From: CAZSHX01 sp964606895
GTDB lineage: Bacteria > Bacteroidota > Ignavibacteria > Kapaibacteriales > UBA2268
Direction of reading: 5' to 3'
Length of the DNA: 64,000 nt
Assembly: GCA_964606895.1 (NCBI GenBank)
Contig: CAZSHX010000010.1
Location: forward strand, 1-64,000
The notes beneath the pieces were generated by a model. It was not told the origin of the DNA, searched no databases, and saw only the letters and a list, made by a program, of their open reading frames with translations. The position numbers and the translations under genes are program-made. Of the stretch, positions 8,530 to 16,266 are shown piece after piece; within the stretch, counting starts at the first letter, position 1, and each line of letters begins with the position of its first letter.

Positions 8530-9519
8530 TTACTTCAAATCGCCGACTAATTTTGCGACAATATCTGTTGGGCTGACGTTTTCGGCTTCGGCATTGAAAT
8601 TGGTTACAATTCTGTGCCTTAAAACAGGAGATGCAACTGCCTTGATATCATCAATATCGGGAGTAAATCTGCCGCTGAGTGCCGCTCTGGACTTAGCACC
8701 AAGAATCAGGTACTGAGAGGCTCTGGGTCCTGCACCGTAATTCAGGAAATCCTTCACCACCTGATTTGTACCGTTAACGGGACGGGAAGAACGAACAAGT
8801 TTCACGGCAAATTGGATGACGTTATCGGCAACAGGTACTCTGCGGATTAAATCCTGAAAATCAATAATTTCCTGAGCATTCAGAATTTGTTTCACCTCAG
8901 GCACATATTCGGCTGTTGTGGTTTTGACAATTTCAATCTCTTCTTCGAAGGAAGGATAATCGAGCCAGATGTTGAACATAAACCTATCAAGCTGAGCTTC
9001 GGGCAGAGGATAGGTTCCTTCCTGCTCAATCGGGTTCTGAGTGGCAAGAACAAAAAATGGTTCGGTCAGTGTGTAAGTTGTTCCTGCGGCGGTAACTTCA
9101 TGCTCCTGCATAGCCTCCAGCAAAGCTGACTGAGTTTTCGGCGGAGTACGGTTGATTTCGTCGGCAAGAACAATATTTGAAAAAACGGGACCTTTCACAA
9201 ATTTGAATTGCTTATGCCCTGTGGAAATATCATCTTCGATAATTTCAGTACCTGTGATATCGCTGGGCATAAGGTCGGGAGTGAATTGAATCCTGCTGAA
9301 TTTCAAATCGAGAGCCTGAGAAAGAGTACGAATCAGCAAAGTTTTCGCAAGACCCGGAACACCAATCAGGAGGCAATGCCCGCGGGCAAAAAGAGCCACC
9401 AGAAGTTCCTCAACAATCTGTTCCTGTCCGATAATAACTTTTCCAATTTCAGCTTTCACCTTTTTGACAGCCTCGGCAAGCTGTTCTATTTTTTTAACGT
9501 CGTTCCTGTTGTCTTGCAT
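8530..9519 (-). CDS. MoxR-family AAA+ ATPase
   Basis: The 329-residue cytoplasmic ATPase belongs to the MoxR group, which acts as a chaperone-like module for assembling or activating partner proteins, often with von Willebrand factor-type proteins. Walker A is GVPGLAKT (residues 53-60), Walker B IVLADEINR (116-124), and the family segments TQSALLEAMQEHEV, FVLATQNPIEQEGTYPLPEAQLDRF and ASQYLILGAKSRAAL are intact. Its ATG start at 9519 is unambiguous. MoxR genes usually neighbour a DUF58 gene; none is seen here, so the partner lies elsewhere or is unusual. It converges on the WD40 gene at 7217-8494. Confidence 0.93.
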   Translation of the reverse strand: MQDNRNDVKKIEQLAEAVKKVKAEIGKVIIGQEQIVEELLVALFARGHCLLIGVPGLAKTLLIRTLSQALDLKFSRIQFTPDLMPSDITGTEIIEDDISTGHKQFKFVKGPVFSNIVLADEINRTPPKTQSALLEAMQEHEVTAAGTTYTLTEPFFVLATQNPIEQEGTYPLPEAQLDRFMFNIWLDYPSFEEEIEIVKTTTAEYVPEVKQILNAQEIIDFQDLIRRVPVADNVIQFAVKLVRSSRPVNGTNQVVKDFLNYGAGPRASQYLILGAKSRAALSGRFTPDIDDIKAVASPVLRHRIVTNFNAEAENVSPTDIVAKLVGDLK

Positions 9520-9593
9520 ATTAATATATATTGTGATTTGTAAAAAAGAACATAAGACGCAGAAAAAAATTTATAATTGAATATTGCCCAAAC

Positions 9594-9629
9594 AAAAAAA
9601 AAGCGAAGGGCTGTTTTAAAGCACTCCGC
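9594..9629 (-). terminator. Rho-independent terminator after the omega-like gene
   Basis: Read on the minus strand, GCGGAGTGCT and AGCCCTTCGC pair with one mismatch and one G-U across a TTAAAAC loop. Nine T residues follow. It lies just downstream of the gene at 9654-10007. Confidence 0.75.
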
Positions 9630-9653
9630 CATTTTAAAAAATTTATCAGAAGA

Positions 9654-10007
9654 TTATTCTGCGTCAAGATGCTTGTTCGACATACTTGATTTTGGTAATT
9701 CAGGTTTCACTTCGAAAAGGTCGGGATTAGTGTAATGAAGTTTACCTTCAAGAGTCTCTCTCATAGCAAAGAAAGTCGGCTTGGGAATATTGTCAAATTC
9801 GCGGCTGATAGCGATTTGGTCGTAATTCGTAACGTCGGTTTCGGTAGTATCAATAATGATATCGGACATACGATCTGCAATTTCCATGCGGATTTGGTCA
9901 TTAACCTGACGAGCTCTCATTCCCATAGCAACGATAGAACGATAGATGACTCCTTTTTCGGATTCCTGCATTCTGACGACGATAGGATTTAATTTAACTT
10001 TATCCAA
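9654..10007 (-). CDS. rpoZ: RNA polymerase omega subunit-like protein (Rpb6 family)
   Basis: The 117-residue product contains GVIYRSIVAMGMRARQVNDQ, which matches the core helix of bacterial omega (the YRSIVxMxxRARQVN pattern). Omega assists beta-prime folding and polymerase assembly and contributes to ppGpp binding in some bacteria. The rest, including the tail EVKPELPKSSMSNKHLDAE, is divergent, which is normal outside the core of this small subunit. The gene stands alone between a MoxR gene and a divergent MerR gene and has its own terminator. The symbol is given from this motif and length; a profile search would settle it. Confidence 0.7.
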   Translation of the reverse strand: MDKVKLNPIVVRMQESEKGVIYRSIVAMGMRARQVNDQIRMEIADRMSDIIIDTTETDVTNYDQIAISREFDNIPKPTFFAMRETLEGKLHYTNPDLFEVKPELPKSSMSNKHLDAE

Positions 10008-10140
10008 TTTTTTACCTTTTTTTTAAAAATATGAAAATCCAATTAGCAAAATTAAGAATAATTCTTTATTATTGCAAGATTGAATATTATATAACTAATA
10101 ATAAGTGAAATTATTGTTAATTTTCAGTTTATAAAAAAGT

Positions 10141-10554
10141 ATGCAGAAATTATATCATTCGATAAGCGAAGTCAGCGGGATTGTTGACGAAGAACAACAT
10201 ATTTTAAGGTACTGGGAACAGGAATTCAGTCTTTTGAAGCCGAAAAAGAACCGCGGCGGCAAAAGAATTTATTCCGAAAAAGATATCGCCGTTATCAAGC
10301 TCATCAAAAAGCTGATACGCGACGACAAACTTTCTTTGAAGGGTGCAAAAGAAAATATTGAAAAAGCTTTTTCAGCCGCCGAGGAAATCCATTTGAATGG
10401 GGGAGAAAATTCTATTCCCGAAGTGTATGAATCCGTTTCATCGAAAATTCCAAAAAACGAGAATAATAGTAATTATATAACTCTGAAAAAGGACGACCTG
10501 AGAGAGATTTTAAATACTTTCAAGGCTTTTTCGGGTTATTTGGAAAAATATTAG
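10141..10554 (+). CDS. MerR-family transcriptional regulator
   Basis: The 137-residue protein begins with a MerR-type winged helix: YHSISEVSGIVDEEQHILRYWEQEFSLLKPKKN, then GGKRIYSEKDIAVIKLIKKLI, the arrangement of helix-turn-helix, wing and effector helix. MerR proteins bind between -35 and -10 boxes and distort DNA to activate transcription. The C-terminal 60 residues lack the cysteine pattern of metal-sensing members, so the signal is unknown. It is divergent from the omega-like gene, and the about 130-base gap between them is the natural site for shared regulation. The ATG at 10141 begins exactly at the motif. Confidence 0.9.
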   Translation: MQKLYHSISEVSGIVDEEQHILRYWEQEFSLLKPKKNRGGKRIYSEKDIAVIKLIKKLIRDDKLSLKGAKENIEKAFSAAEEIHLNGGENSIPEVYESVSSKIPKNENNSNYITLKKDDLREILNTFKAFSGYLEKY

Positions 10555-10708
10555 GATATTTTTCAATCCTTTTTTTTCTATATTAATTTTTTTACTTATC
10601 TTGCATTCTTTTGTTATTCTAATATTTTATAATGAAGTTTGCCTAAACTCGTTCATAGAAATATTAAATTTGCGAATCTATTTGTATATATAAATAAGGA
10701 TTTTTGTT

Positions 10709-11680
10709 ATGAGTCGAAAAACTTTGCTTGTCCTTGCTCTGCTAATCTTTGTAGCAGGACAAACATTTTCTCAGGGATTCAAATACACGATGAAAACAAT
10801 CGGAAAACACGATGACGAAGTTTTAGGTGTTTTTGTTAATGAAGACAACTCCAAAGTTGCTACCTGCAGTCTTGATGAAACCGTCAAAATCTGGAGTCTG
10901 CCCGAAGGCAAACTGCTTCATACTTTAGTAGGCCATCTCGGTCAGGTGAACAACGTTTCATTTTCAGGTAATGATAAGTGGATAGCTTCTGGTTCGAGCG
11001 ACAGGACTGTAAGAATCTGGGATGTGGAAACAGGAAAACAGCTTAAGGTTCTGAAAGGTCATACCGATCAGGTTATTGGTGTGTATTTTTCTCAGGACGA
11101 CAGTGCCAATTATGTGGCAAGCACCAGTTTTGATAAAACCGTGAAACTTTGGGATATTAATCTGGGAAGTGAAGTTAAAACTCTTCGTGACCATACTCAG
11201 CAAATCAATAATGTTGCTTACAGTTATGATAAGAATACAATTGCTTCGTGCAGTGATGACAAAACCATAAAAATCTGGTCAACCGACTTAACTACAAAAG
11301 AACCTATTATGACTCTTTTAGGCCACGATGCACCTGTTCTGACATGCATCTACAATTTCAACAGTACCAGATTGGCTTCATCTGACAGCGACGGCAATAT
11401 TATTATCTGGGAAATGCCTTCAGGCAGATTGCTCAGAAAAATTAAGGCACATAAGGATATAGTTCAGGATGTTTCGTTTGCCGAAGACAACAAGACAATA
11501 GTCAGTGGCAGTTTGGACAAAACAGTCAAACTTTGGGATATTGACACAGGGAAAAATCTTATGACATTTGATGCCGGAGTGGAAATCTGGTCAGTTGATA
11601 TTATTAGCGACAAAAGTATTATCATACTTGGTTGTGCCGACGGAACAGTAAGATTTTTGACGACGAAAGGAGGCAATTAA
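10709..11680 (+). CDS. Secreted seven-bladed WD40 beta-propeller protein
   Basis: The 323-residue product has a signal peptide (MSRKTLLVLALLIFVAGQTFSQ) and then seven WD40 blades filling the rest of the protein. Clear blade ends are CSLDETVKIWSL, GSSDRTVRIWDV, TSFDKTVKLWDI, CSDDKTIKIWST, SDSDGNIIIWEM, GSLDKTVKLWDI and the shorter GCADGTVRFLT. A complete propeller without extra domains usually acts as an interaction platform in the periplasm or on the outer membrane. There is no T9SS tail. Two bases separate it from the following OmpA-like gene, which also has a strong ribosome binding site, so the pair probably functions together at the cell wall. Confidence 0.9.
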   Translation: MSRKTLLVLALLIFVAGQTFSQGFKYTMKTIGKHDDEVLGVFVNEDNSKVATCSLDETVKIWSLPEGKLLHTLVGHLGQVNNVSFSGNDKWIASGSSDRTVRIWDVETGKQLKVLKGHTDQVIGVYFSQDDSANYVASTSFDKTVKLWDINLGSEVKTLRDHTQQINNVAYSYDKNTIASCSDDKTIKIWSTDLTTKEPIMTLLGHDAPVLTCIYNFNSTRLASSDSDGNIIIWEMPSGRLLRKIKAHKDIVQDVSFAEDNKTIVSGSLDKTVKLWDIDTGKNLMTFDAGVEIWSVDIISDKSIIILGCADGTVRFLTTKGGN

Positions 11681-11681
11681 T

Positions 11682-12410
11682 ATGAAAATGAACAGAATAT
11701 TAGCGGCATTTTTTGCTTTAATAGCAATAGTTGCTTTCACAGGCAAAGCAACCGCACAGCAGAACCTTGTTAATCCGGTTGTTGCAGTAACGGGTAGCGT
11801 ATTTAACGCAGTTACTCACGAACCTGTAACGGTTTTCCTTCTGGTAGTTGACGAGACAGGGAAAAAAGTCAGTGCCACAAGAAGCAACTCAGCTGAAAAC
11901 GGATATTACTATATTCCGAGCTTGAAACCCGGAAGAAAATATTACGTTACAATTAATCAGCCGGAGTATTGCAAAGAAAAATTTGAAATAGAAATTGCCA
12001 ACACGGCAAAATATCAGGAGATTTCAAGAGATTTTCTTGTTACTCCAATGGTTATGAATGCAAAAATCAGACTTGCCCTTACTCCGTTTGAACTTAACAA
12101 GTCCAAACTTAGAGTCGGAGCCGAAGAATTTCTTGAAGATATTAAATCCACATTGACTAATAATCCTCAGATTAAATTTGAGATTCTTTGCTACCCCGAC
12201 AATGATGCGGACAAAGAAAGAAACAGACAATTGACAGACGAAAGAAGCAAAACACTTTTGAATTTCTTTACAAGCAAAGGAATTGAAGCTACGAGAATCT
12301 CTGTTATTGGTTCTGCAACTTCTGATCCTAAAGATCCTCCGCCAACAACCAAAAAGGCAAAAGGAAAAAGATATATCGGACCTTGCTATATTGTAATTAA
12401 GCAGATTTAG
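11682..12410 (+). CDS. Secreted CarboxypepD-regulatory-like plus OmpA-like C-terminal domain protein
   Basis: The 242-residue protein has a signal peptide ending TGKATAQQ. Residues about 30-120 form a carboxypeptidase regulatory-like beta-sandwich (VTGSVFNAVTHEPVTVFLLV... YYYIPSLKPGRKYYVTI). The C-terminal half is OmpA/MotB-like: FEILCYPDNDADKERNRQLTDERSKTLLNFF, then IEATRISVIGSA, the region that binds peptidoglycan in this fold. The usual binding asparagine and arginine region is only partly recognisable. AAGGAGG lies just before the ATG at 11682. It follows the WD40 gene by one base, and I infer a WD40-wall anchor pair, similar to domain combinations in Bacteroidota T9SS accessory proteins such as PorE. 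Confidence 0.82.
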   Translation: MKMNRILAAFFALIAIVAFTGKATAQQNLVNPVVAVTGSVFNAVTHEPVTVFLLVVDETGKKVSATRSNSAENGYYYIPSLKPGRKYYVTINQPEYCKEKFEIEIANTAKYQEISRDFLVTPMVMNAKIRLALTPFELNKSKLRVGAEEFLEDIKSTLTNNPQIKFEILCYPDNDADKERNRQLTDERSKTLLNFFTSKGIEATRISVIGSATSDPKDPPPTTKKAKGKRYIGPCYIVIKQI

Positions 12411-12444
12411 TCTGTTTTACTGCTTCACGCAGGAAGTTAAATTT

Positions 12445-12575
12445 AAAGGCTGTATCAAAATTTATTTAATTGCATGTTCCTTTCATCAGGAAACAACAAA
12501 AACCTTACCAACAGCGGATTTCGGTTCGCAAAGGAAGAAATGAAAATTAAATAAAATTATTTTGATACAGCCTTT
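12445..12575. mobile_element. 131-bp MITE-like element with inverted ends
   Basis: The left end AAAGGCTGTATCAAAA continues TTTATTTAATT, and the right end is its reverse complement apart from four extra bases: AATTAAATAAA, ATT, ATTTTGATACAGCCTTT. About 73 bases lie between the arms, with no coding capacity. Such GGCTGTATCAAAA ends resemble insertion-sequence termini, so this could be a non-autonomous element. The right arm is followed by seven T residues, so it may also terminate transcription from the OmpA-like gene. Confidence 0.65.
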
Positions 12576-12716
12576 TTTTGTTCTTTTGTAAAAATTACTT
12601 ATTATTTATCGGAATTTTTCTTAAATTATATTCTTAATTAATAGCAATGTTTGATTGATTCAATATCAACTTATTATAGTGACAATAATTTACTAAAAAT
12701 AAAAAGGAATCAGCTT

Positions 12717-13784
12717 ATGTATTTGACAGGTAAACTGGAAATTGACCCCTCGCAAACGACAAAAATAAGAAGAGTTAAAGAGTTTGGTTTATTCAAAAAA
12801 TTTCTAAGCACTTTGACTTTGGGCAAGATTTCCCCAAAGCAGGAACATGAAACTTTTACTGCCGTCTCTATTCTCCAGCAGATTTATATGGGACTGCATT
12901 CATTCAAAATTGAGAACATCATACGCCTTTCGGTGGATGATTATGATTTTTATCTGGATGAAAGCGGAAAGGACAATGACCTTGAAACTGCTATGTTCGA
13001 ATTTTCAGCCAAAGTTGACCCGATTGAGTCCGAGCTCTTCAATGATATTTTTCTTGTGCTTGAGCATCTTAAAGATTCAATTAAATATTTAATCGAAATT
13101 CGTATTTCCCGCAAACACAAAGTTGGCGAATATCCGATTGTCATCAATGTGAACGGTATTTTCCCGGAATACAAAGTTGCTGAGAATGAGACTGTTGAAT
13201 CTCTTCAAAACAGGATTAGACCTTTGTTTGAAAATCAGGAACATTACGATAAATTCATCAGCAACAAACTGGCTGTTTTTAATAAATTTCTTGATGAACT
13301 TGAGTTAGCCGCAAAAAGATTTATTAAAGTTGACAATGTCATCAAGACTTCATCCGTTCAGGTTATCAGACCAAGACAGAGAGTTTGTTCAGCTGATGAA
13401 ATAAGACATGACAGATTTGCAAATCCTGTTTATTACGGATATTTTGATTTCGACAGCTACTTTTTCTATTCATGGATTTGGGCTGGTATGATGTATGAAT
13501 CCAACATATATGCAAAAGATTTCTATCTCGTGGATGACCATGGAAAAGAAATTTTCGGTGTTGGGGAAAATGGATTCAATGCCGGAGAATACGATACTTT
13601 AAATCCTGATATGCCGTTCAAAGCTCCTTCGAGCGGTGAACTGGAGTTTTATGGAGATAATGATTTCAGTGAAGAACTTTTGGATGCAAATCTGATTAAT
13701 AATCCGGATAAAAAATCCGACGAAATAAATTCCGGTGCCGACGAGCAGGAATGGCTTGATATCGGCGGCAATGATAACAACTAA
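12717..13784 (+). CDS. Hypothetical cytoplasmic protein beside SPFH gene
   Basis: The 355-residue product from ATG 12717 (AAGGA 12 bases upstream; an in-frame TTG at 12651 is possible) has no signal peptide or membrane helix. I do not recognise a family. It is moderately acidic, with a C-terminal tail rich in Asp and Asn (KSDEINSGADEQEW...NDNN) and an aromatic patch YYGYFDFDSYFFYSWIW around residue 245. The aromatic segment is followed by a second acidic region. It lies 23 bases before a prohibitin-type SPFH gene and may be cotranscribed, so a role at membrane microdomains is possible but unproven. The reading frame is intact throughout. Confidence 0.65.
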   Translation: MYLTGKLEIDPSQTTKIRRVKEFGLFKKFLSTLTLGKISPKQEHETFTAVSILQQIYMGLHSFKIENIIRLSVDDYDFYLDESGKDNDLETAMFEFSAKVDPIESELFNDIFLVLEHLKDSIKYLIEIRISRKHKVGEYPIVINVNGIFPEYKVAENETVESLQNRIRPLFENQEHYDKFISNKLAVFNKFLDELELAAKRFIKVDNVIKTSSVQVIRPRQRVCSADEIRHDRFANPVYYGYFDFDSYFFYSWIWAGMMYESNIYAKDFYLVDDHGKEIFGVGENGFNAGEYDTLNPDMPFKAPSSGELEFYGDNDFSEELLDANLINNPDKKSDEINSGADEQEWLDIGGNDNN

Positions 13785-13807
13785 TTTTCTATTGAAAGGA
13801 AAATAAT

Positions 13808-14716
13808 ATGACACTCATAATTTTCGGATTGATAATTTTTATTATCGGCATCGTAGGTGCCAAATCAGGCGGTTTCATTTTGAAATTCAAAGGTCTGATT
13901 AAACTTGGCGGTTTGGCTCTTATCGTGATTGGCATTATCACATCTTGTGTTGTTCAGATTAATGCAGGGCACATGGGTGTTCAGGTTCTTTTCGGAAAAG
14001 TACAGGAAGGAATTCTAAACGAAGGGTTAAATTTCGTTAATCCTTTGATTGAGGTTAAAGACATAAGTCTTCAAACTCAGAACTACACTATGTCCGGTGT
14101 TACTGATGAAGGAAACAAAGCTGGTGACGATGCTATCCGCGTTCTGAGCAAGGACGGACTTGAAGTCATAATTGATTTGACTGTCCTTTACAGAGTTATG
14201 CCCTACGAAGCACCAAGACTTTACAGAGAAATCGGTTTGAGCTTCGAGGATAAAATTATTCGTCCGATGGCAAGAACCGGAATCCGCGAGAGTGCTTCCT
14301 ATTTTGATGCTATTTCTTTATTCTCGGAAAACAGAGAAGCTTTTCAGGATAAAATTCGGGTGAGAATTGAAGATGAGTTCAAAAAAAGAGGAATCGTTCT
14401 GGAACAGTTGCTTGTTCGAAACATCACTCTACCTAAATCCGTCAAAGAATCTATCGAACGCAAAATCACCGCAGTTCAGGAATCCCAGAGAATGAAATTC
14501 GTTTTGGAGAAAGAAACTCAGGAAGCCGAAAGAAAACGCGTTGAAGCTCAGGGTGTTGCCGATGCTCAGAAAATCGTGAACAGTGGATTGACCGACAAAG
14601 TATTGCAGTTCGAAATGATTAAAGTTCAAAAGGAACTTGCCAACTCCCAGAATGCTAAAATTATTATGATGGGTGGAGGAAAAAGCGTTCCTTTCATTAT
14701 TGGCGGCGATAAATAG
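13808..14716 (+). CDS. SPFH/Band 7 prohibitin-like membrane protein
   Basis: The 302-residue protein has two N-terminal hydrophobic segments (IIFGLIIFIIGIVGA and LGGLALIVIGIITSCV) followed by a Band 7 domain: INAGHMGVQVLFGKVQ, GLNFVNPLIEV, and RPMARTGIRESASYFDA. A charged coiled-coil region (ERKITAVQESQRMKFVLEKETQEAERKRVEAQG) leads to a short C-terminus. This is the prohibitin/stomatin/flotillin architecture, a membrane scaffold that organises proteases or lipid domains. Its usual bacterial partner, FtsH or an HflK/C pair, is not here. It begins the SPFH / Bax-inhibitor / TPR run, 24 bases before the next gene. Confidence 0.92.
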   Translation: MTLIIFGLIIFIIGIVGAKSGGFILKFKGLIKLGGLALIVIGIITSCVVQINAGHMGVQVLFGKVQEGILNEGLNFVNPLIEVKDISLQTQNYTMSGVTDEGNKAGDDAIRVLSKDGLEVIIDLTVLYRVMPYEAPRLYREIGLSFEDKIIRPMARTGIRESASYFDAISLFSENREAFQDKIRVRIEDEFKKRGIVLEQLLVRNITLPKSVKESIERKITAVQESQRMKFVLEKETQEAERKRVEAQGVADAQKIVNSGLTDKVLQFEMIKVQKELANSQNAKIIMMGGGKSVPFIIGGDK

Positions 14717-14740
14717 TACTTAGTTTTTTAAGGATATTAT

Positions 14741-15442
14741 ATGAATCAATTTGGAATAAATACATTAAGCGAGCATGATATCGCGAAAGCACAGCAGACT
14801 TTCCTGTCAAAAGTTTATGCATGGATGGTTGGCGGTTTACTGCTGACGGGTATAACCGCGTGGTACGTTTTTTCGTCGGAAGCATATATGGTTATTGCAG
14901 GCAATACGATTCTTTTCTTTGGATTGATAATCGGCGAGCTTATTCTTGTTGCCGTTCTTTCTTCCAAAATTGAAAGGATGAGCAAAGCTACAGCCTCAGG
15001 TCTCTTCTTGCTTTATTCGTTTATAAACGGATTGACGTTATCAATAATTTTTGCGGCTTATACATTTGAATCCATCCAAAGTGTATTTTTTGTGTCGGCG
15101 GCAATGTTCGGAGCAATGTCTGCTTTTGGTTTTTTCACAAAGAAAGACCTTTCGGGTATGGGAAGATTTATGTTTATGGGGTTGATTGGTATTATTTTTG
15201 CAACCCTGTTTAACTTATTCTTTGCCAGCTCTGCCATTTCATTTGCAATAAACATTATCGGCGTTGTCGTTTTTGCAGGTCTTACGGCGTGGGACACTCA
15301 GAAACTCAAAGATATGTACGAAGTTCAGTTTCAGGGCGATGAAGTTGCCGCAAAAGGGGCAATCATCGGAGCATTGATGCTTTACCTTGATTTTATCAAC
15401 TTATTCCTGTTCCTTCTGAGACTGCTTGGAAACAGAAGATAA
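14741..15442 (+). CDS. Bax inhibitor-1/YccA family membrane protein
   Basis: The 233-residue integral membrane protein has about seven helices and the BI-1 signature: AQQTFLSKVYAWMVGGLLLTGITAW near the start, LGFFTKKDLSGMGRFMFMGLIGI in the middle, then VVFAGLTAWDTQKLKDM, where the Asp of the DTQ motif sits in the putative channel. These proteins are pH-sensitive Ca2+-leak channels and, in E. coli YccA, inhibitors of the FtsH protease. The neighbour being a prohibitin is meaningful, since YccA/FtsH biology involves HflK/C SPFH proteins. The sequence is complete, 24 bases after the SPFH gene and seven before the TPR gene, implying one transcript. Confidence 0.93.
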   Translation: MNQFGINTLSEHDIAKAQQTFLSKVYAWMVGGLLLTGITAWYVFSSEAYMVIAGNTILFFGLIIGELILVAVLSSKIERMSKATASGLFLLYSFINGLTLSIIFAAYTFESIQSVFFVSAAMFGAMSAFGFFTKKDLSGMGRFMFMGLIGIIFATLFNLFFASSAISFAINIIGVVVFAGLTAWDTQKLKDMYEVQFQGDEVAAKGAIIGALMLYLDFINLFLFLLRLLGNRR

Positions 15443-15449
15443 TTACTGA

Positions 15450-16244
15450 ATGGAAGTAACCGCATTATTTGCAGTAGAAGCCGAACAACTCTTGCTTTCG
15501 GATTACGTCGAGGAAGCCCTTGATTTATGTCTCAAAGGCATTGAACAATTTCCCGACTATCCAATGGCTTTTGGAGTGATGGCTAACATTTTTGAACGGA
15601 AAGGGAACTATGAAACAGCCCTTTCCGTTCTTGACGATGCTTCTATGCGTTTTCCTTTCTATAAATCCATTGTCAGGCAAAAAAGTTCACTTTTGGAAAG
15701 AATCAGTTCTTTGCTGGTTGAAACAACCGAAAAACCTGAAATTATTGCCGAAGAAACTGCGTCAGATTCAATCGCAGTAGTTCCGGATGAGCAAACTCAG
15801 AAGGCTGTTGAATTTAATTTCCTGAAGTTTGTTCAAAATATTGAATCCGATGATGTCCATACACCCGAACTAAGAGCCTCAAACCTGAAACTGATACCCG
15901 GAATCGAATTTACTCCGCTGTATGTGAAGTCCGGAAAAAAAATCAGTTTCACTCATATCAAACCGATTAACGGACTGCCCCAATTCAGCTTTGAATACAG
16001 AGATGAACCTACTCATGAGACAGCACCGGTTGAAACCCGAAAATTACCCAAAGTTAAAAGCGAAGAGCATCACAAAAAACCCGAGCCGGAACTTCATATA
16101 ATAACTGAGACAATAGCAAAAATATTAGTTCAGCAGGGAGCCTACGATGCCGCAATCAAAGCCTATACAGCCCTATCAAAGGAAAATCCCGAAAAATCTG
16201 TTTACTTCAACAAGAAAATTGATGACCTGACTTCCAAGAAATAA
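15450..16244 (+). CDS. TPR-type helical repeat protein
   Basis: This 264-residue protein has no signal peptide. An N-terminal pair of helical repeats (EAEQLLLSDYVEEALDLCLKGIEQFPDYPMAFGVMANIFERKGNYETALSVLDDA) is tetratricopeptide-like, and the last 40 residues return to the same pattern (LVQQGAYDAAIKAYTALSKENPEKS). The middle, residues about 95-225, is low-complexity with many Glu, Lys and Pro residues. TPR scaffolds mediate protein-protein contacts. It overlaps no gene but lies seven bases after the BI-1 gene, so it is the third member of that likely operon. The start is an ATG just after TTACTGA. Confidence 0.8.
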   Translation: MEVTALFAVEAEQLLLSDYVEEALDLCLKGIEQFPDYPMAFGVMANIFERKGNYETALSVLDDASMRFPFYKSIVRQKSSLLERISSLLVETTEKPEIIAEETASDSIAVVPDEQTQKAVEFNFLKFVQNIESDDVHTPELRASNLKLIPGIEFTPLYVKSGKKISFTHIKPINGLPQFSFEYRDEPTHETAPVETRKLPKVKSEEHHKKPEPELHIITETIAKILVQQGAYDAAIKAYTALSKENPEKSVYFNKKIDDLTSKK

Positions 16245-16266
16245 TTTTTAAAAGACAGAGTAAATA

